Below, piece by piece: positions 35,500 to 46,361 of a DNA stretch of 64,000 nucleotides. Source of the DNA: Psococerastis gibbosa (Eukaryota; Arthropoda; Insecta; Psocodea; Psocidae); the NCBI GenBank assembly GCA_963971405.1, contig OZ020488.1, forward strand, positions 21,409,089-21,473,088, written 5' to 3'. Under the pieces are notes generated by a model. It was not told where the DNA came from, searched no databases, and was given only the letters and a program-made list of their open reading frames with translations. The position numbers and the translations under genes were made by a program. The first letter of the stretch is position 1. The number at the start of each line of letters is the position of its first letter.

Positions 35500-36320
35500 C
35501 TAAGCATTATTGTAGGTACTAGCAGTGTTGTACAGTACTGTACACCTTACTTCGCAATGCCAATATTAATGTTAAAAGCAATGTCTCTATCGGCTCAAAT
35601 CAATTATAGAACTACCTACCTAGAGTACAATCATATTTTATCACTTTCAAGTTTCAATGATGCTTCCAACTGAGCTGCAACTAACCTCTTATATACTCGT
35701 ACAGGTACAATCAACTATTGAGCGGGCACGTACCAATCTGTTAATGTATTGTATTCGAACAGAAAATAAATGCGCCAGCTTTTCTGTGCGACCGCACAGG
35801 GTGTCTCGTCATGAAGATGTATGGGGAACCTGTTGTTTGCATATGCATCTCCCCGCTACCGAGCTGTTAATTTGCAGCAGAACATTGCTGGACATTCCAT
35901 ACCGCGCATTCTGAGCCCACATTATTCATCGTTTATTGTGCTGGAGAGTATCGCCAATAAATTTTACACGGATAATAACCTTTACGTATTGTTTGGTGAC
36001 ATTAGATATGTTGTCTGCGGCCACACAACATGAACGTAAATATATAATATGTTCAGACTATTAACTAGTACTACTGTAGCAATAATATGGCTTAAGTCTG
36101 GCAATTCAGGCTTCCTAAACTTTGATGGGTACTTTGGGCGTATTTTGATGAAAAGCTTCAAAAGAAAACAAATCGTTTTTATTGAGGGATTCGGGTAAAA
36201 TACGCTAACATAGCTTAGTTATCTTTAAAATCATTCATTCATACAATCATCGGTTAATGGAAGATTCAGGCAATGAATTTGATGAATATTTAATTATTCA
36301 GATTATAGACACGTAGCCGG
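35500..36320. other. No gene recognised
   Basis: A plus-strand frame at 35657-35914 has no motif or splice support. Confidence 0.35.
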
Positions 36321-36328
36321 GGTTAGGG

Positions 36329-36490
36329 CAGGGCGGGGCGCCCACCAAAAATTTTCCACCTTCCGGTTGTTCCTGGGTTATCACAACACAATTTCCTTTG
36401 CCTTGCGGGTTCTTTCACTGGCTCGGTCCTAAATTTCCTATTTGCCCATAGAACGGCTGAATTGTTGTCCATGGGCACCCCGCACCGTTC
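36329..36490. mobile_element. Possible small hAT-like element
   Basis: CAGGGCGGGGCGCCCA and TGGGCACCCCGCACCG are imperfect inverted ends, and TTAGGG lies on both outer sides with a small offset. Weak. Confidence 0.35.
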
Positions 36491-36588
36491 ATTAGGGCGA
36501 ATATGGCGACCGCTCTGGTAGGTAGTAGGATTATGATAAATATTATGTATAAAGAAAGTAATGAAGAAACCAATTACCTACTTTGCAG

Positions 36589-36672
36589 TTTGCGCCTATG
36601 TATTCAAAATCCTCCCATCGAGCCAACATTATCTTCGGCCCCTCCCGAAAAAAACCTGGTTATGTGGTACAT
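36589..36672 (+). CDS. Possible internal exon
   Basis: Acceptor CCTACTTTGCAG and donor GTAAGG bound 28 codons in phase 0 (FAPMYSKSSHRANIIFGPSR...). No partner exon or family is visible; chance is quite possible. Confidence 0.2.
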
Positions 36673-36679
36673 GTAAGGC

Positions 36680-37480
36680 TAGAACTATAAACGACTGGCA
36701 TGTACCTGCTGGTTCTGGCTGTTACGAAGTGATGTTTAAAAAACATACCTCCCCCCCCCCTCAATAGAAATAATTTTAAAGATCAAGGTTATATTGGTGG
36801 GGGACAAGCTAGAGACGTTCATGTTACATACAATACAAATTATTGACAAAACGGATTTGCCTAGCTTGACTACTGAATATTTTACAGTGCATTACAGGCC
36901 ATACGGACCCATATTTCGATCAACACGCCGCTATCAACAATTAATGAAAACTTCTATAAAACAAATTTTTTTCTTATATCAGGTCACCCCAGTAGAAACA
37001 CAATGTCAGCCGTCAGAATATTTGATCTCCTGAACATTAGAAAATAACACGAAATTTGTACTACACGTCAATAATTCAAAAAATACAAAATGATGAAAAT
37101 TGAAAAGATCTGGGTCATTCATAGAAAAGGAGCACAAAATTTGTCGAGACTTGTTATAATAAACTCCGAAAATGTCGTGTCTTCAGACATCCATTGACCG
37201 GAAAAATCACAATGGAATCGGATTAAAGGAACAAATTGGCCAAAGGGACGTCTGCAATTTTGACACGAATTTGACATGAGTCTGACACTTCGGATTAGCG
37301 CTTACAGTTTGGCCTCCCCAGGGGTCACCATTTGCTGAGGTTATTATTATTTTTTATCACGAGGAAAATAAGTAAAAATTACTTATGCCAATCAACTATC
37401 CAGCATGCATAATGGTGGAAGTATGTATACATATGTGCTTCTGATGAATATTTAATCTACGGTATTTTCTTCTTTAGATA
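36680..37480. other. No gene recognised
   Basis: A 79-codon plus-strand frame at 36794-37033 has no motif. Poly-C at 36751-36760. Confidence 0.35.
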
Positions 37481-37486
37481 CATAAA

Positions 37487-37705
37487 TAAATAAATAAATA
37501 ACGACTTTCTTTGTTCTATTACTAAGCCAACCTAGCGGAGTTGGGGCTACAAAGCCCTCTCTTACACTCAACTAGGAAGACCCGAGACCACCTGCTTTAC
37601 ATGCCCTCCGAAGCATGGCCAGAAAATCTAGGAAGTGTAGAACTCGAACCAACAACCTTTCGGGTGAAAGTCAGAGTCTGTACCACTACTCTACATGTCT
37701 TAGAT
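37487..37705 (-). repeat. tRNA-derived SINE, family A
   Basis: The minus strand reads A box TAGAGTAGTGG, B box GGTTCGAGTTC, then the body (GCCATGCTTCGGAGGGCATG, CCAACTCCGCTAGGTTGGC) and an AAAGTCGTTATTTATTTA tail. Confidence 0.85.
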
Positions 37706-37954
37706 GCCACTGCCAGCGAAGATTGGCGATTATCACGGCAACCAGGACCTTGGAGGCGACTGCTCTGAAAAGGGAAGAGTCGCGCTTTTGCCAAACCACT
37801 GCAGCAGGTTTTTCAACCTGGATGTCCTTCTTATGTAAGGAGTTCGCTCTCAGTACTCTATCCTCCCTTGGATGGATTGTAACATGCAGAAGGCAATATT
37901 TGTAGCTCCTCATCACTTGCCCGAAGTATATTGGTTTCCGAAATTCAGTTGTCT

Positions 37955-38060
37955 ACTAACACTACTGCTACTACTTCTACTTCAACAGAACTACTACTAC
38001 TGTACCATAACACTACTAATACTATTGTACTATTATCAACTATCATACTAACTTCTACTT
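37955..38060 (+). repeat. ACT-rich simple sequence
   Basis: Imperfect (CTA)n/(ACT)n tracts downstream of the ML-like gene; no other content seen at 37710-38130. Confidence 0.6.
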
Positions 38061-38137
38061 CCTTGCCATTCCCAACTTAGTTATCTTTAAGATTATTAAT
38101 TACAAGGTACATAATGATTATTTTTTGCAATCTCACA

Positions 38138-38143
38138 TTTATT
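38138..38143 (-). terminator. Polyadenylation signal of the ML-like gene
   Basis: AATAAA on the minus strand, 22 bases after the stop codon, so the 3' untranslated region would be very short. A T/G-containing stretch follows, compatible with cleavage around 38110-38125. Confidence 0.6.
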
Positions 38144-38165
38144 GAATCTCTTTTATCTAGAGTGT

Positions 38166-38348
38166 TTAGTCAAACGAATATCCTTCCTTCTTTTTTGAGG
38201 AAAAAGTTAAATGTCCGTAGTTGCAAACTATCATTTCTCCGTTTTGGAAGACTTTGACCACGTAACGCCACTCCCGACTCAATGCATATGCTTCGTTAGC
38301 TTCTTTCTCAGATACATCCATCACATGCTTTTCAATGACGAACGAATT
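38166..38348 (-). CDS. Exon 4 (last) of the ML-like gene
   Basis: It encodes 60 residues (132-191) plus a TAA stop. The acceptor ends TTGCATTGCAG. The exon contains REWRYVVKVFQNGEMIVCNYG, with the last cysteine at 173, and ends in a lysine-rich hydrophilic tail (SSKKKEGYSFD). Confidence 0.8.
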   Translation of the reverse strand, partial: NSFVIEKHVMDVSEKEANEAYALSREWRYVVKVFQNGEMIVCNYGHLTFSSKKKEGYSFD

Positions 38349-40327
38349 CTGCAATGCAAGACATTAAAACCATTTAGACAGTTGTCCGCTTAGAATAAAG
38401 CAGAAGCTGACAGAGGAACTCAATGTCTTAATATCATACCTAGTTGGAAAATGTTCTTGAAAATAATAAAGTTTTCTATTTACAGGATCAGGATGGTTCT
38501 GCAAGGGCGCACCATATGTTTCTCTCAGCTAAGATAACTAGTCGCCAAAAGACTGTATGTGGACAATTTTGACGGAAAGTAGGTCTTTTTATCAATTTCC
38601 GAACAATCTTAGAATTTATGTATTTTTCTTATGGAAGAAAATTTCATATTTTTTATGGATGTAAACACACAAAAAATTAGGGTCAAAATGCGAATAGGCT
38701 ATTTTTCGAGATATCGAAGGCCGATTTTGGAAATTGTCTTTAATTAGTAACCCGATGATCAATACTCCGACCCACATGTTATGAATTCGATTATGGCCAT
38801 TAATTGTTGCGCTTCTTCATTCTTCATTTCTTCATTCTTCATTTCTTTATTCTTCATTTCGGCAAAATATTTTTGTTTGTTTATAAACACAAAATTAGGG
38901 GCAAGAAAAATACATAAATTCCATGATATTGTTTTTGTTCATCAAATGGTACAATGGTACATGGTACGCACGTTATTGCACACCTTGTTAGTCATGAATT
39001 GTATAGGATTTTGACTAATTTCCTAAAGGAGGTTGAATTCTCTAATGGGCATCGCCTTTTGGGCAGAGTACCTAATTTGTTTTACAATTTGTAAAAGACA
39101 TGTCCTGTATGTCCGCAAATCTAGTAAAGATTTGTCGTGTATTAGATAGTACTTACAGCTTTTATGGGGCATTGAGGTACAGTACCAGTTGCATTAAACA
39201 TTGTAAATACTATGCCCTTGTTCATTTTCAGTTCCTTACAACCTTCCGAGTCTAACGTAGTAAGCGTTTTACAGTTGTCAGATGTCGAGCTTTCACATCT
39301 ATCTATTTGAAATTTCACCTGAAAATATTTTGAAAACATATAACATAATATATACATGGATCTAGCCAAGACAGTGTTAAAATAATGAGCATAATTATAT
39401 ACTGTACATACAAATGGATTTCGGACATTATTTGTATATTATTTCCGTTTGTATTTTGGGCCAATGACCAACTGGTACACGTTCTCAATGACAACCTACA
39501 CCGTCTGTTCTGGACAAGCTGTGACAAGCTTACCATTGACGCAATGCAAGAGGTGAATGCATCCTTAACCAAGCACGTATACGAGTCAATTAGTATAGGT
39601 ACCAAGATAGCTAATCGTCAGCTTAGAATGACAACCTCGCAAGTCGTCAAAACCAAATTTTACAGGAGACGAAAAAAACTGTCGCATTTCGTCCACTTAG
39701 CGGTGTTAAATAATTTTCCTATGGTTACATTTCGGATATCACGGGGGGGGGGGGGGGGGGGGTTGTCCACCACCTGAAGGTGACTTAAATTCTAGATAGG
39801 TCAGACCTACACATTACCACACAGCAATAATGGCAGGTCACGCAATGCATTTGAGCGTGAATTTGCTTTCATTTTTTCAAAAAAAAAAATTTTTTTTGCA
39901 CAAAACCCAATAGTTTTTTGGAAACCAAACTATCCGGTTTCATTACTCAATTTAACACCTAAAACATGCTTGAAGTTAGAAATCATCGATAGAAAGGTTT
40001 CGCAGAAATATTATTTTTTAGTCATTTGTCATTAAAATTTAGTCATTTTTATGTTTTTACCCCCAGAAGCAAACTATCAAAGGGCAAGTAACCCCCCGTA
40101 TTTTATCAACATTAACAACAACCACAATATATGTGAATTTAAGAGGAATCGTTGTAGCCGTTTTTGAGAAATAATTTTTTAGACGTTTTTTTGAAGTTTT
40201 TTGAAAATAAAAACCCCCCAAATTGAGTTAGCCCGAAATGAAAAAATTGTCCCGAGGTATGATTTTTGTGAACATACATGCCAAATTTCATCAAAATCGA
40301 CCGAGTAGTTTGCCCGGAAATTGACGA

Positions 40328-40374
<47 letters not shown>

Positions 40375-41858
40375 TTTCGTAAAAACCACTTTTTTGGGTT
40401 CCTGGGACCTCAAAATCCGTTGAAATCTCGGAATCGAAAATTTTGACCGTCACAAAGCTTTCCTTATACTACGTATAAATTGGAAAGCAATAACTGCCCA
40501 TTACAAAACTTTCCTTACGCTAATGTAAACTAGCACTTTTTAAAATCATGCAATGTCTCTATTATGTCTATGGTGCCTACAACCAAGCGGGTGGTTCGCG
40601 CCATATGGCGCCCATTCCACCGACCGGCTAGGGCTATTTACAAAAACGGTGACGTGGTAGCAGACATTCAAGACTTAGGCGGGGTTCCCACCGACCTCGC
40701 ATTGCAGAATGCAATTGACATTGACGGAAATTAGAATTTTTCTTTTTATAGAAATCTATTAAAATGTTTGTACTTAACATATCCCATGACGCCATTTTTT
40801 AATTTTAGTTTGTTTGTTTGTGATTTTACTGTATGATCATTGATCAATTTTAACTATGGTATAGAGGAAAATAAATATTTCCGTCAATTCTGCAATGCGA
40901 GGTCGGTGGAAACCCCGCCTATGTCTTGAATGTCTGCTACCACGTCACCGTTTTTGTAAATAGCCCTAGCCGGTCGGTGGAATGGGCGCCTAAGCGCAAT
41001 GCAACAAAATCGTGCCCTCAAGGTCACGCTAGCAGTAGACAAATTTGGTTTGCACGGCCAGATTTGCAGAAAGAAATCAACTCTACCGAGTGCATTGGCA
41101 TTTAATTTTCATTTAATTTAAAATTTGCTTTCGACCGTTTTTTATAGTTATTTCTTGCTTTATACACATTTTTTAAAGTTTATTTTATGCATACTGCAAA
41201 CTCTTGCCGTGCAGAGGATGGTGGCCTTGGGGCAAGAACTTGGTGAATGGTGGTAGCTATCCATTCTATATATAGATCAATGCCTACAACAGACCTCTAA
41301 TGGACCGGGCAAATCCTCCTTGACCTCCAGAACTCCGCTCATAACCCACGTTGAAGAGTCCTCCCTAGTCAGTGAGACATCTTTATAAGCAATTTTCGAG
41401 GTAAAAGGTTCGTCACACTCCATCATTTGGCCCAGTATGGGCTCAAACTGAAATAGAAAATGTCGGTTTATATTAGGGAAAACCCTCTCCTATGGAAGGG
41501 CTCCATATGTTTTGCAACTCACTGGTGGCGGTCCTACAGCCGTTCTTCTTTTCCGCACTCTAAAAAACATTGATGAGTGTATGAGGGGTAAGCGTATACG
41601 ATTGCACCTGTAATTTGTAGTGGATAACAGAACATGCAAGAGGCTGATGTTTCGACGAAGATTTCGGAAAGTTGGTAAGTGGAGCTGGACACTAACAAGA
41701 ATTTCTGAACACTCTTTATGAGATGTCTGACAATTTTGAAGAGTAAACCTATGCTATATTATACTGTATGCAAAACTCACCAATTGCCCCACAGCCACCT
41801 TATTTGCAAAAGTGGCCAAAGTGGCTACCAAAACAGCCAACAAAACAACAGCAGTCAT
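38166..41858 (-). CDS. Secreted GM2-activator/ML-like protein gene, four coding exons
   Basis: Four exons (41858-41781, 41447-41295, 39318-39157, 38348-38166) join in one frame to give 191 residues. All three introns are phase 0, 333, 1976 and 808 bp long. Residues 1-18 form a hydrophobic signal peptide (MTAVVLLAVLVA...). Outside it are six cysteines (37, 85, 93, 104, 127, 173), an even number as expected for a disulfide-bonded secreted protein, and one N-glycosylation site (N119-A-T). The CPIK motif at 127-130, the strand-like stretch WRYVVKVF before a late cysteine, and the length resemble GM2-activator/MD-2-related lipid-recognition (ML) proteins, which bind lipid in a beta-sandwich pocket. 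The exon structure is seen directly; the family is inferred from cysteine spacing and length. DUF1091-type arthropod secreted proteins are an alternative. Confident it is a gene, less so of the family. Confidence 0.8.
39157..39318 (-). CDS. Exon 3 of the ML-like gene
   Basis: It encodes 54 residues (78-131), has acceptor AATATTTTCAG and an optimal donor GTAAGTA. It holds four of the six cysteines, the N-A-T glycosylation site and the QCPIKA motif at its end, comparable with the CP(F/I)K segment of GM2 activator. Confidence 0.8.
39405..39650 (+). repeat. Repeat K copy in intron 2
   Basis: ATGGATTTCGGACATTATTT through GACAACCTACACCGTCTG and GCTTACCATTGACGCAATG match the K copies at 2.6-3.7 and 34.3 kb. 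It is uninterrupted at the site where D sits in the first copy. Confidence 0.55.
39706..40487 (-). mobile_element. Element D copy in intron 2
   Basis: Reversed family copy with a long (GACA)n tract at about 40329-40373, a poly-G tract at 39744-39761 and the ATAAATTGGAAAGCA end at 40477-40491. Its outer ~60 bp on the left side are missing. Confidence 0.75.
40617..40990. mobile_element. Nested palindromic MITE F, third copy
   Basis: Outer arms GGCGCCCATTCCACCGACCG / CGGTCGGTGGAATGGGCGCC and the inner GGCGGGGTTCCCACCGACC element, as at 15.3 and 15.8 kb. TA flanks the right end. Confidence 0.88.
41295..41447 (-). CDS. Exon 2 of the ML-like gene
   Basis: It encodes 51 residues (27-77) with a single cysteine (ECDEP). 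The acceptor is a good pyrimidine-rich site ending TTTCTATTTCAG. The donor, GAG followed by GTCTGT, is weaker than the others because of the C at intron position +3, but GT is present and the frame continues exactly into exon 3. The segment WVMSGVLEVKEDLPGPLEV across the junction looks like the alternating strands of an ML beta-sandwich. Confidence 0.75.
41781..41858 (-). CDS. Exon 1 of the ML-like gene: start codon and signal peptide
   Basis: It encodes 26 residues beginning at an ATG preceded by a run of A (CAACAAAA). Residues 3-18 are almost all V, L, A, T or F, a typical cleavable signal sequence. The exon ends in CAATTG followed by the strong donor GTGAGT. This ATG is chosen because it sits directly before the hydrophobic stretch and its reading frame runs into exon 2 in phase 0. 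I see no convincing TATA box at the correct spacing upstream. Confidence 0.8.
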
Positions 41859-41859
41859 T

Positions 41860-42475
41860 TTTGTTGCAATTCAACTGTCAGACAGACACAGCGGAAAAGC
41901 TCCTGCAACTGCGTGTTATGTCAATATAAGGCTTAGCGATAGCCGATCAAGTTTCCTGTAATTTTCAAAAACAATGAATGCAGGAATCCCGACAGCGGAA
42001 ACAATTTTTGCAATTCCTAATCATTAATTATGAGTTATGAGTCTTGCTGCTAACTCGCCAACAGCCATAATGGTATCTACGGTAACAAAGCTAAAATCTG
42101 CTTGTTTTACATCAAGGTCCATAACCAACTCAACATTAAACTAGGCAGCCTATTAGTTTAGCCAGACATATATCAGGTGGTCCATGAGCCAAAGTAAGAT
42201 ATGATTTTTAAAATGAGCCAACTAACTAATTTTTGTGTTCATTCTAATCATGAGTTAGAGTTAGAATAATTATATAATCATATAATTAATCATATAATGT
42301 AAATTAAAAAGATAATACCAATTAAAGAAATCATGCTTCCAATTGAAAAGATTACATTTCATGATGTATAAACATCGGGGTAATTAAAGAAAAAAATAAT
42401 TCAATGATACAATAAAATTTAATTTTTTTTTTTTAATAATTATGACTTTTGATTATAGGTACTTTACATAATTTT
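41860..42475. other. Upstream region of the ML-like gene
   Basis: This should contain the promoter of the minus-strand gene. A TATATT motif about 60-70 bp upstream of the ATG and CAGT initiator-like words are present, but their spacing is not convincing. The rest is AT-rich. Confidence 0.35.
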
Positions 42476-42479
42476 TCCT

Positions 42480-42553
42480 TGGTGTCTCTTCGCAACCCTA
42501 CAGAATGATCCTTTTTTGGGTCGTGACCCAACACTCGGGAACCACTGCGCTAG
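42480..42553 (-). mobile_element. hAT terminus, CAGTGGTTCCC type
   Basis: On the minus strand it begins CAGTGGTTCCCGAGTG then GGGTCACGACCCAAAAAAGG, the well-known outer end of Charlie-like hATs. The other end was not found. Confidence 0.5.
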
Positions 42554-42743
42554 AGTCTGGCAAGAGAGAGCCAGAGGGCTGCAGCTCAGTTTGCTTATTT
42601 TCTCAGTTATGAGTTATGACAATCACTGTGCCTTTTTTGTTGGAATATAACTTGTGTAACATTATAACATAAATCGTATAATATAGTTCACACCCAACAC
42701 AAGTACCGTTGTGCTAACACTTACTATCAAGGCCGGACCCAGG

Positions 42744-42918
42744 CAGGGACGGATCCAGCCCATTTTTTTTGGGGGGGGTAGCTGAGGGTCAAAATAGGAA
42801 AAACTTATGTAGGATCGACTAAATTAGAGCGTAATAACTTAATTTACAATAGATTTACCAAATTTTGGGGGGGGGGGACAGCTACCCCCCCACCCCCCCC
42901 CCCCTGTATCCGTCCTTG
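42744..42918. mobile_element. 175-bp hAT MITE nested in another hAT-like end
   Basis: Ends CAGGGACGGATCCAG and CTGTATCCGTCCTTG, flanked by GACCCAGG and TACCCAGG (7 of 8). Same end family as 11255-11426. The host sequence CAAGGCCGGACCCAGGGGGG (42726 onward, continued after 42918) looks like the left end of another hAT. Confidence 0.85.
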
Positions 42919-42984
42919 TACCCAGGGGGGGCGGTAAAAAATATTCTGCCAAAATGCGTAAGCCTCCGCCAATTTAAATGATTA

Positions 42985-43203
42985 AATATTTAAATAAATA
43001 AATAAAGACTTTTTTTGTTCTATTACTAAGCCAACCTGCCGGAGTTGGGCTATAAAGCCCTCTCTTACACTCAACTAGGAAAGCCCAGGACCACCTGATT
43101 TACATGCCCTCCGAAGCATGGCCAGACAATGTAACTAGTGTAGGACTCGAACCAACAACCTTTTGGGTGAAAGTGTGAGTCCGTTCCATTACTCTACATG
43201 TCC
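42985..43203 (-). repeat. tRNA-derived SINE, family A
   Basis: Minus strand: A box TAGAGTAATGG, B box GGTTCGAGTCC, body and tail as at 55.7 kb. Confidence 0.85.
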
Positions 43204-43209
43204 CGACCA

Positions 43210-44190
43210 TTTTGTACCTATATTTTTAAAAAATCTACCTCTGGTTGCAGCCTATTTAATAGTGCTTAGCGTTAGCTGATCATATAAGCCTATGTCCTGT
43301 ATTTTCAGAACTAAAAGAACAAATGAATGGAATCATCGCAGCGGAAACATTGTAAATAATACAATATAATCGTTAATTAAGTATTAATAAAGTTACGTAT
43401 TAACTTTGTTGTAAAACGCGGCTGCTATGTTGAAAAATTGTTGCGTGCTCAGATTTCAATCGGTACCTTGGTAGGCGTACTTTTGGCAATTTTATTAGTG
43501 TCCACGCAGTATTACACTCTACTTACGCCGGTATGTATAAAATGCCATGGTACCTACTGAAAGTGTTTTTACGTCTCTTATACGAAGTAGGCCATAGTGA
43601 AAGTACAATATTTTGTGGTTGACCAAATTTAAGACTTCGATATTTTGTGTTTCCCATGATCCTTGAGTTCTCCTGAGTCTGAAAAGTGGTCTTGGGGGTG
43701 ACGTACGATATGTGTGCATAATGTGTACGCATGACCCAAACTACTGGACCAATTTCGTTCAAATTTGATAGGAACTTGTATACAAATTCTCCGATGGTGA
43801 CCGCGCAAGAAAAAAAGGCGTATCTTGTTCAGGGGTAGATATTTCATAAAATCTTTAATTTAACTAAATTTCGTAAGTTTTGATGTTATTTTACTTTTGT
43901 TTTAATCAAACTTTCATGTGTTTTATTATTTTCAAAAATTTAGATTACGTTGACTTTTTATTTATGTAATTTTCTAATTACTACACTCCTTCATAAACGT
44001 GCAGAAGGTATGTTTGCTCTATGTTTTACTCCCCGATGAATAATTTATAAATAATAATAAGAACTTAGTATGCTAGTACTTTTAATTTATCTCCGAACGA
44101 AACCTTTCTAGTGAGCACCGTGGCAAATTAACTTATAACAGCGTAATTTTATTTATATAATAATAAATATAATAATAATGGTAATTATAA
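43210..44190. other. No gene recognised; possible old repeat at 43620-43820
   Basis: AAACTACTGGACCAATTTCG and the following bases recall the AAACTACTCGGTCGATTTTG block of element D and may be a distant relative. No coding evidence. Confidence 0.35.
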
Positions 44191-44199
44191 TAATGAAAA

Positions 44200-44275
44200 T
44201 AAAGTCTTTATTGAAAAATAATGTAGATACAGCGGGATTAGGGGCTGAGATCCTCTCTTACACCTAACGGCTAAC
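44200..44275 (-). repeat. SINE/LINE 3' fragment
   Basis: Minus strand: GGTGTAAGAGAGG...CTCAGCCCCTAATCCCGCTG followed by TTTTTCAATAAAGACTTTATT. A 3' piece related to SINE family A and to the tail at 10.97 kb. Confidence 0.45.
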
Positions 44276-44279
44276 TGTA

Positions 44280-44965
44280 CATATCAACGATAGTTTAATT
44301 GAAATATTTGTAAAATACATTCATAGCCTATATACTGTTTGTATAATATAATATTATTCATGTCTACAATAAAGTTGAATAAAGATAACACACGTGTTGG
44401 AGTAGAAATTAATATAGCCTAATTAGTCGTCTCTTTACCGTATTCCTCAAGGATACCTATAGATGTTAGCCCGTTTCATGAAGTATGGAAAGTTTGTTAC
44501 CTGCGGAAAGCTATAAGCTTCATCAGGAGGCGATATGGTATACGGTATAGCTCAGGGTTAATTTTTTTTAGCCAATTACCTACACAGCAAGTTTACGTTG
44601 AAGAGCTGCATTGTGAGACTGACAGCAACTTAAAGAGACGATGCCGCATGTCAGGCTCACAAGAAAAATGGTCTTACTGCGTAATATCGTCTTTTCACAC
44701 TAAGCTCGCCGTTGCATAATGGATGCCATCGGAGACATCTTTGTAAGGGGTCTCCTCGAAAAGGCATCACCGCCATTGTTTTGTACCTACAGTATATTGC
44801 ATGGAAATAATTACGAGGCAGGCTTTATTTTTTCTTAAGAAACTACAAAAGTCATTATGCAATACGAAAATCTGACTTGGAATTTAGTTTGAAAAAAGTA
44901 TCGGGAATGTTATTTTATAGAATTATAGTTTTATTTAGCCGGGCTGATTGAGAAATTAGTCAGTA
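44280..44965. other. No gene recognised
   Basis: The stretch near 44490-44540 contains GAAGTATGGAAAGTTTG...GCTTCATCAGG, another CCTGATGAAGC-type transposon end on the minus strand. Otherwise unassigned. Confidence 0.35.
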
Positions 44966-44977
44966 ACGACTAACGAC

Positions 44978-45316
44978 CAGAGGCGTAAAGTTTTAGAATG
45001 ATGGCGGGGGCAAAACTAATTAGACTTTATGACGTCATCAGGCAGGATAAGGAAAAATTGAAAATATAAGAACAAAATAGTAGGGTTTTACGCATTTTAA
45101 TAGTTGTAGAGTATGGCTGTAGATTTTACAAAGCTAAAAAAGGAATGCTTACATTCATATTGCTGCAAAGGGGACCATGAAGAATCAACCACGTCTTACA
45201 ATGCTCGAGGCTGGGGGGGGGGCAAAGCCCCCAAAAAGGAGCTGGGGGGCAAGTTGGACCGTGCCCCCCCCCGGGCAAGTTGGACCGTGCCCCCCCCCCC
45301 TAACTTTACGCCCCTG
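44978..45316. mobile_element. 339-bp hAT element with perfect 8-bp duplication
   Basis: Ends CAGAGGCGTAAAGTTTTAG and CTAACTTTACGCCCCTG, flanked by CTAACGAC (44970-44977, 45317-45324). Near the right end GGGCAAGTTGGACCGTGCCC is repeated twice in tandem. Confidence 0.92.
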
Positions 45317-45714
45317 CTAACGACCACGGAAACGCTGATGAGAGGCTCTCTTACTTTTGCTCTTCTTTATCTACATTGTTAGGACCCCCTTCAAGGTGTC
45401 AAAGGACTCTCAGTTTATACTTAACACAGTCAGATGGAATGGGCCTCGTCCATATTGTTATCCACTACACAACGACTTTCCCCAGCCACTCAATAACCGC
45501 CTTACACTAATACCAAATCCTATAAGACCAGTTAGTGTGACAATCTGATAGGTTACTGACCTGTTGGTATTCATTTTGGAAAAAGCGTCGGGAATATTAT
45601 TTTATAGAATTTAGGCAAGTTTTATTCTTCCAGGCAGATTGAGAAATTTGTCAATATCGACCAGGGAAACGCTGATGAGAGGCTCCCTCACTTTTTTTCT
45701 CTTTATAAAATTAC

Positions 45715-46250
45715 TTTTTTTAGGTCTTCGGAAAATTAATCTCTTTGAGAGGTGATGAAACCTTTGTCAAATCAAGGAAAAGCTGACCCTTCAACCTCTC
45801 TCCCTTCAAACCTCTTCTGCTTACGTGCAAATCCACTTCATCAAAGTCAATTAAAAGCTCCAAAGACCCTTAAATGAAAAAAATGAGATTGCCTGAATCA
45901 AGTTAAGGTGATTGACAGGTGAGAACTTTAAGTAAAAATGCCTCTTTTTTTCTGTCTTCCTTCTGACGAGACAAAAACTCATGAATTTTCATTAGTTTCC
46001 CACAACTTACCGTCAATTAGTTATCTCTTAAAGCGGCTTCTGCCAATGCTTCCATAGCGTGGGGCCATTAGCTCTGCCAATGTGCCGTTCCGACTCCTTT
46101 GATTAGTCTTTCCATCAGCAGCCTCTCTTTTACATTTCTAAATTAATTTGATCCTTGATTAGCATTTGTGAAGCCATTATCGAAGTTTTCCCGGGAAATT
46201 TTCCAATTCGTTGGAAACTGTCCGTCAGCAGTGAGTTTTTTTTTGTTTTC
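45715..46250. promoter_or_regulatory. Possible conserved regulatory block
   Basis: Repeat-free stretch rich in developmental binding-site words: the exact PBX-MEIS decamer TGATTGACAG (45909-45918), ATCAAAG (TCF-like), several TAATTAG/CAATTAG homeodomain-type sites, and two CTGCCAATG repeats (46039, 46074). It contains no ORF. A regulatory role is inferred only. Confidence 0.35.
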
Positions 46251-46361
46251 TCTCATCAGGGTCTTCTAAAAGCTTTTTCTCAAATTAAATGCAATTATAC
46301 CAGCTTAATCTGATTTGACAGCATACTATTACCAGAAATAAAGATTCACCTTAGCTGTTTT

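Larger units (their letters stand above)
39319..41294 (-). other. Intron 2 of the ML-like gene, filled with repeats
   Basis: This 1976-bp intron contains a K repeat (39405-39650), a D element (about 39706-40487) and a nested palindromic MITE (40617-40990). The other two introns are short and largely repeat-free, so transposon insertion explains most of its size. Confidence 0.75.

Noticed and set aside
38486-38554. Plus-strand exon candidate (DQDGSARAHH...) inside intron 3 of the minus-strand gene
   Set aside because: Twenty-three codons between an acceptor and a GTATGT are easily found by chance and nothing joins to them.
39385-39777. 130-codon frame in the ML-like gene's intron
   Set aside because: It is made of repeat K and the poly-G end of element D, with equivalent frames broken in the other copies.
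40324-40375. CRISPR-like or satellite array
   Set aside because: It is a simple GACA microsatellite with no spacers.
40139-40453. Frames of repeated SVCLSVCL inside element D
   Set aside because: They are translations of the GACA microsatellite.
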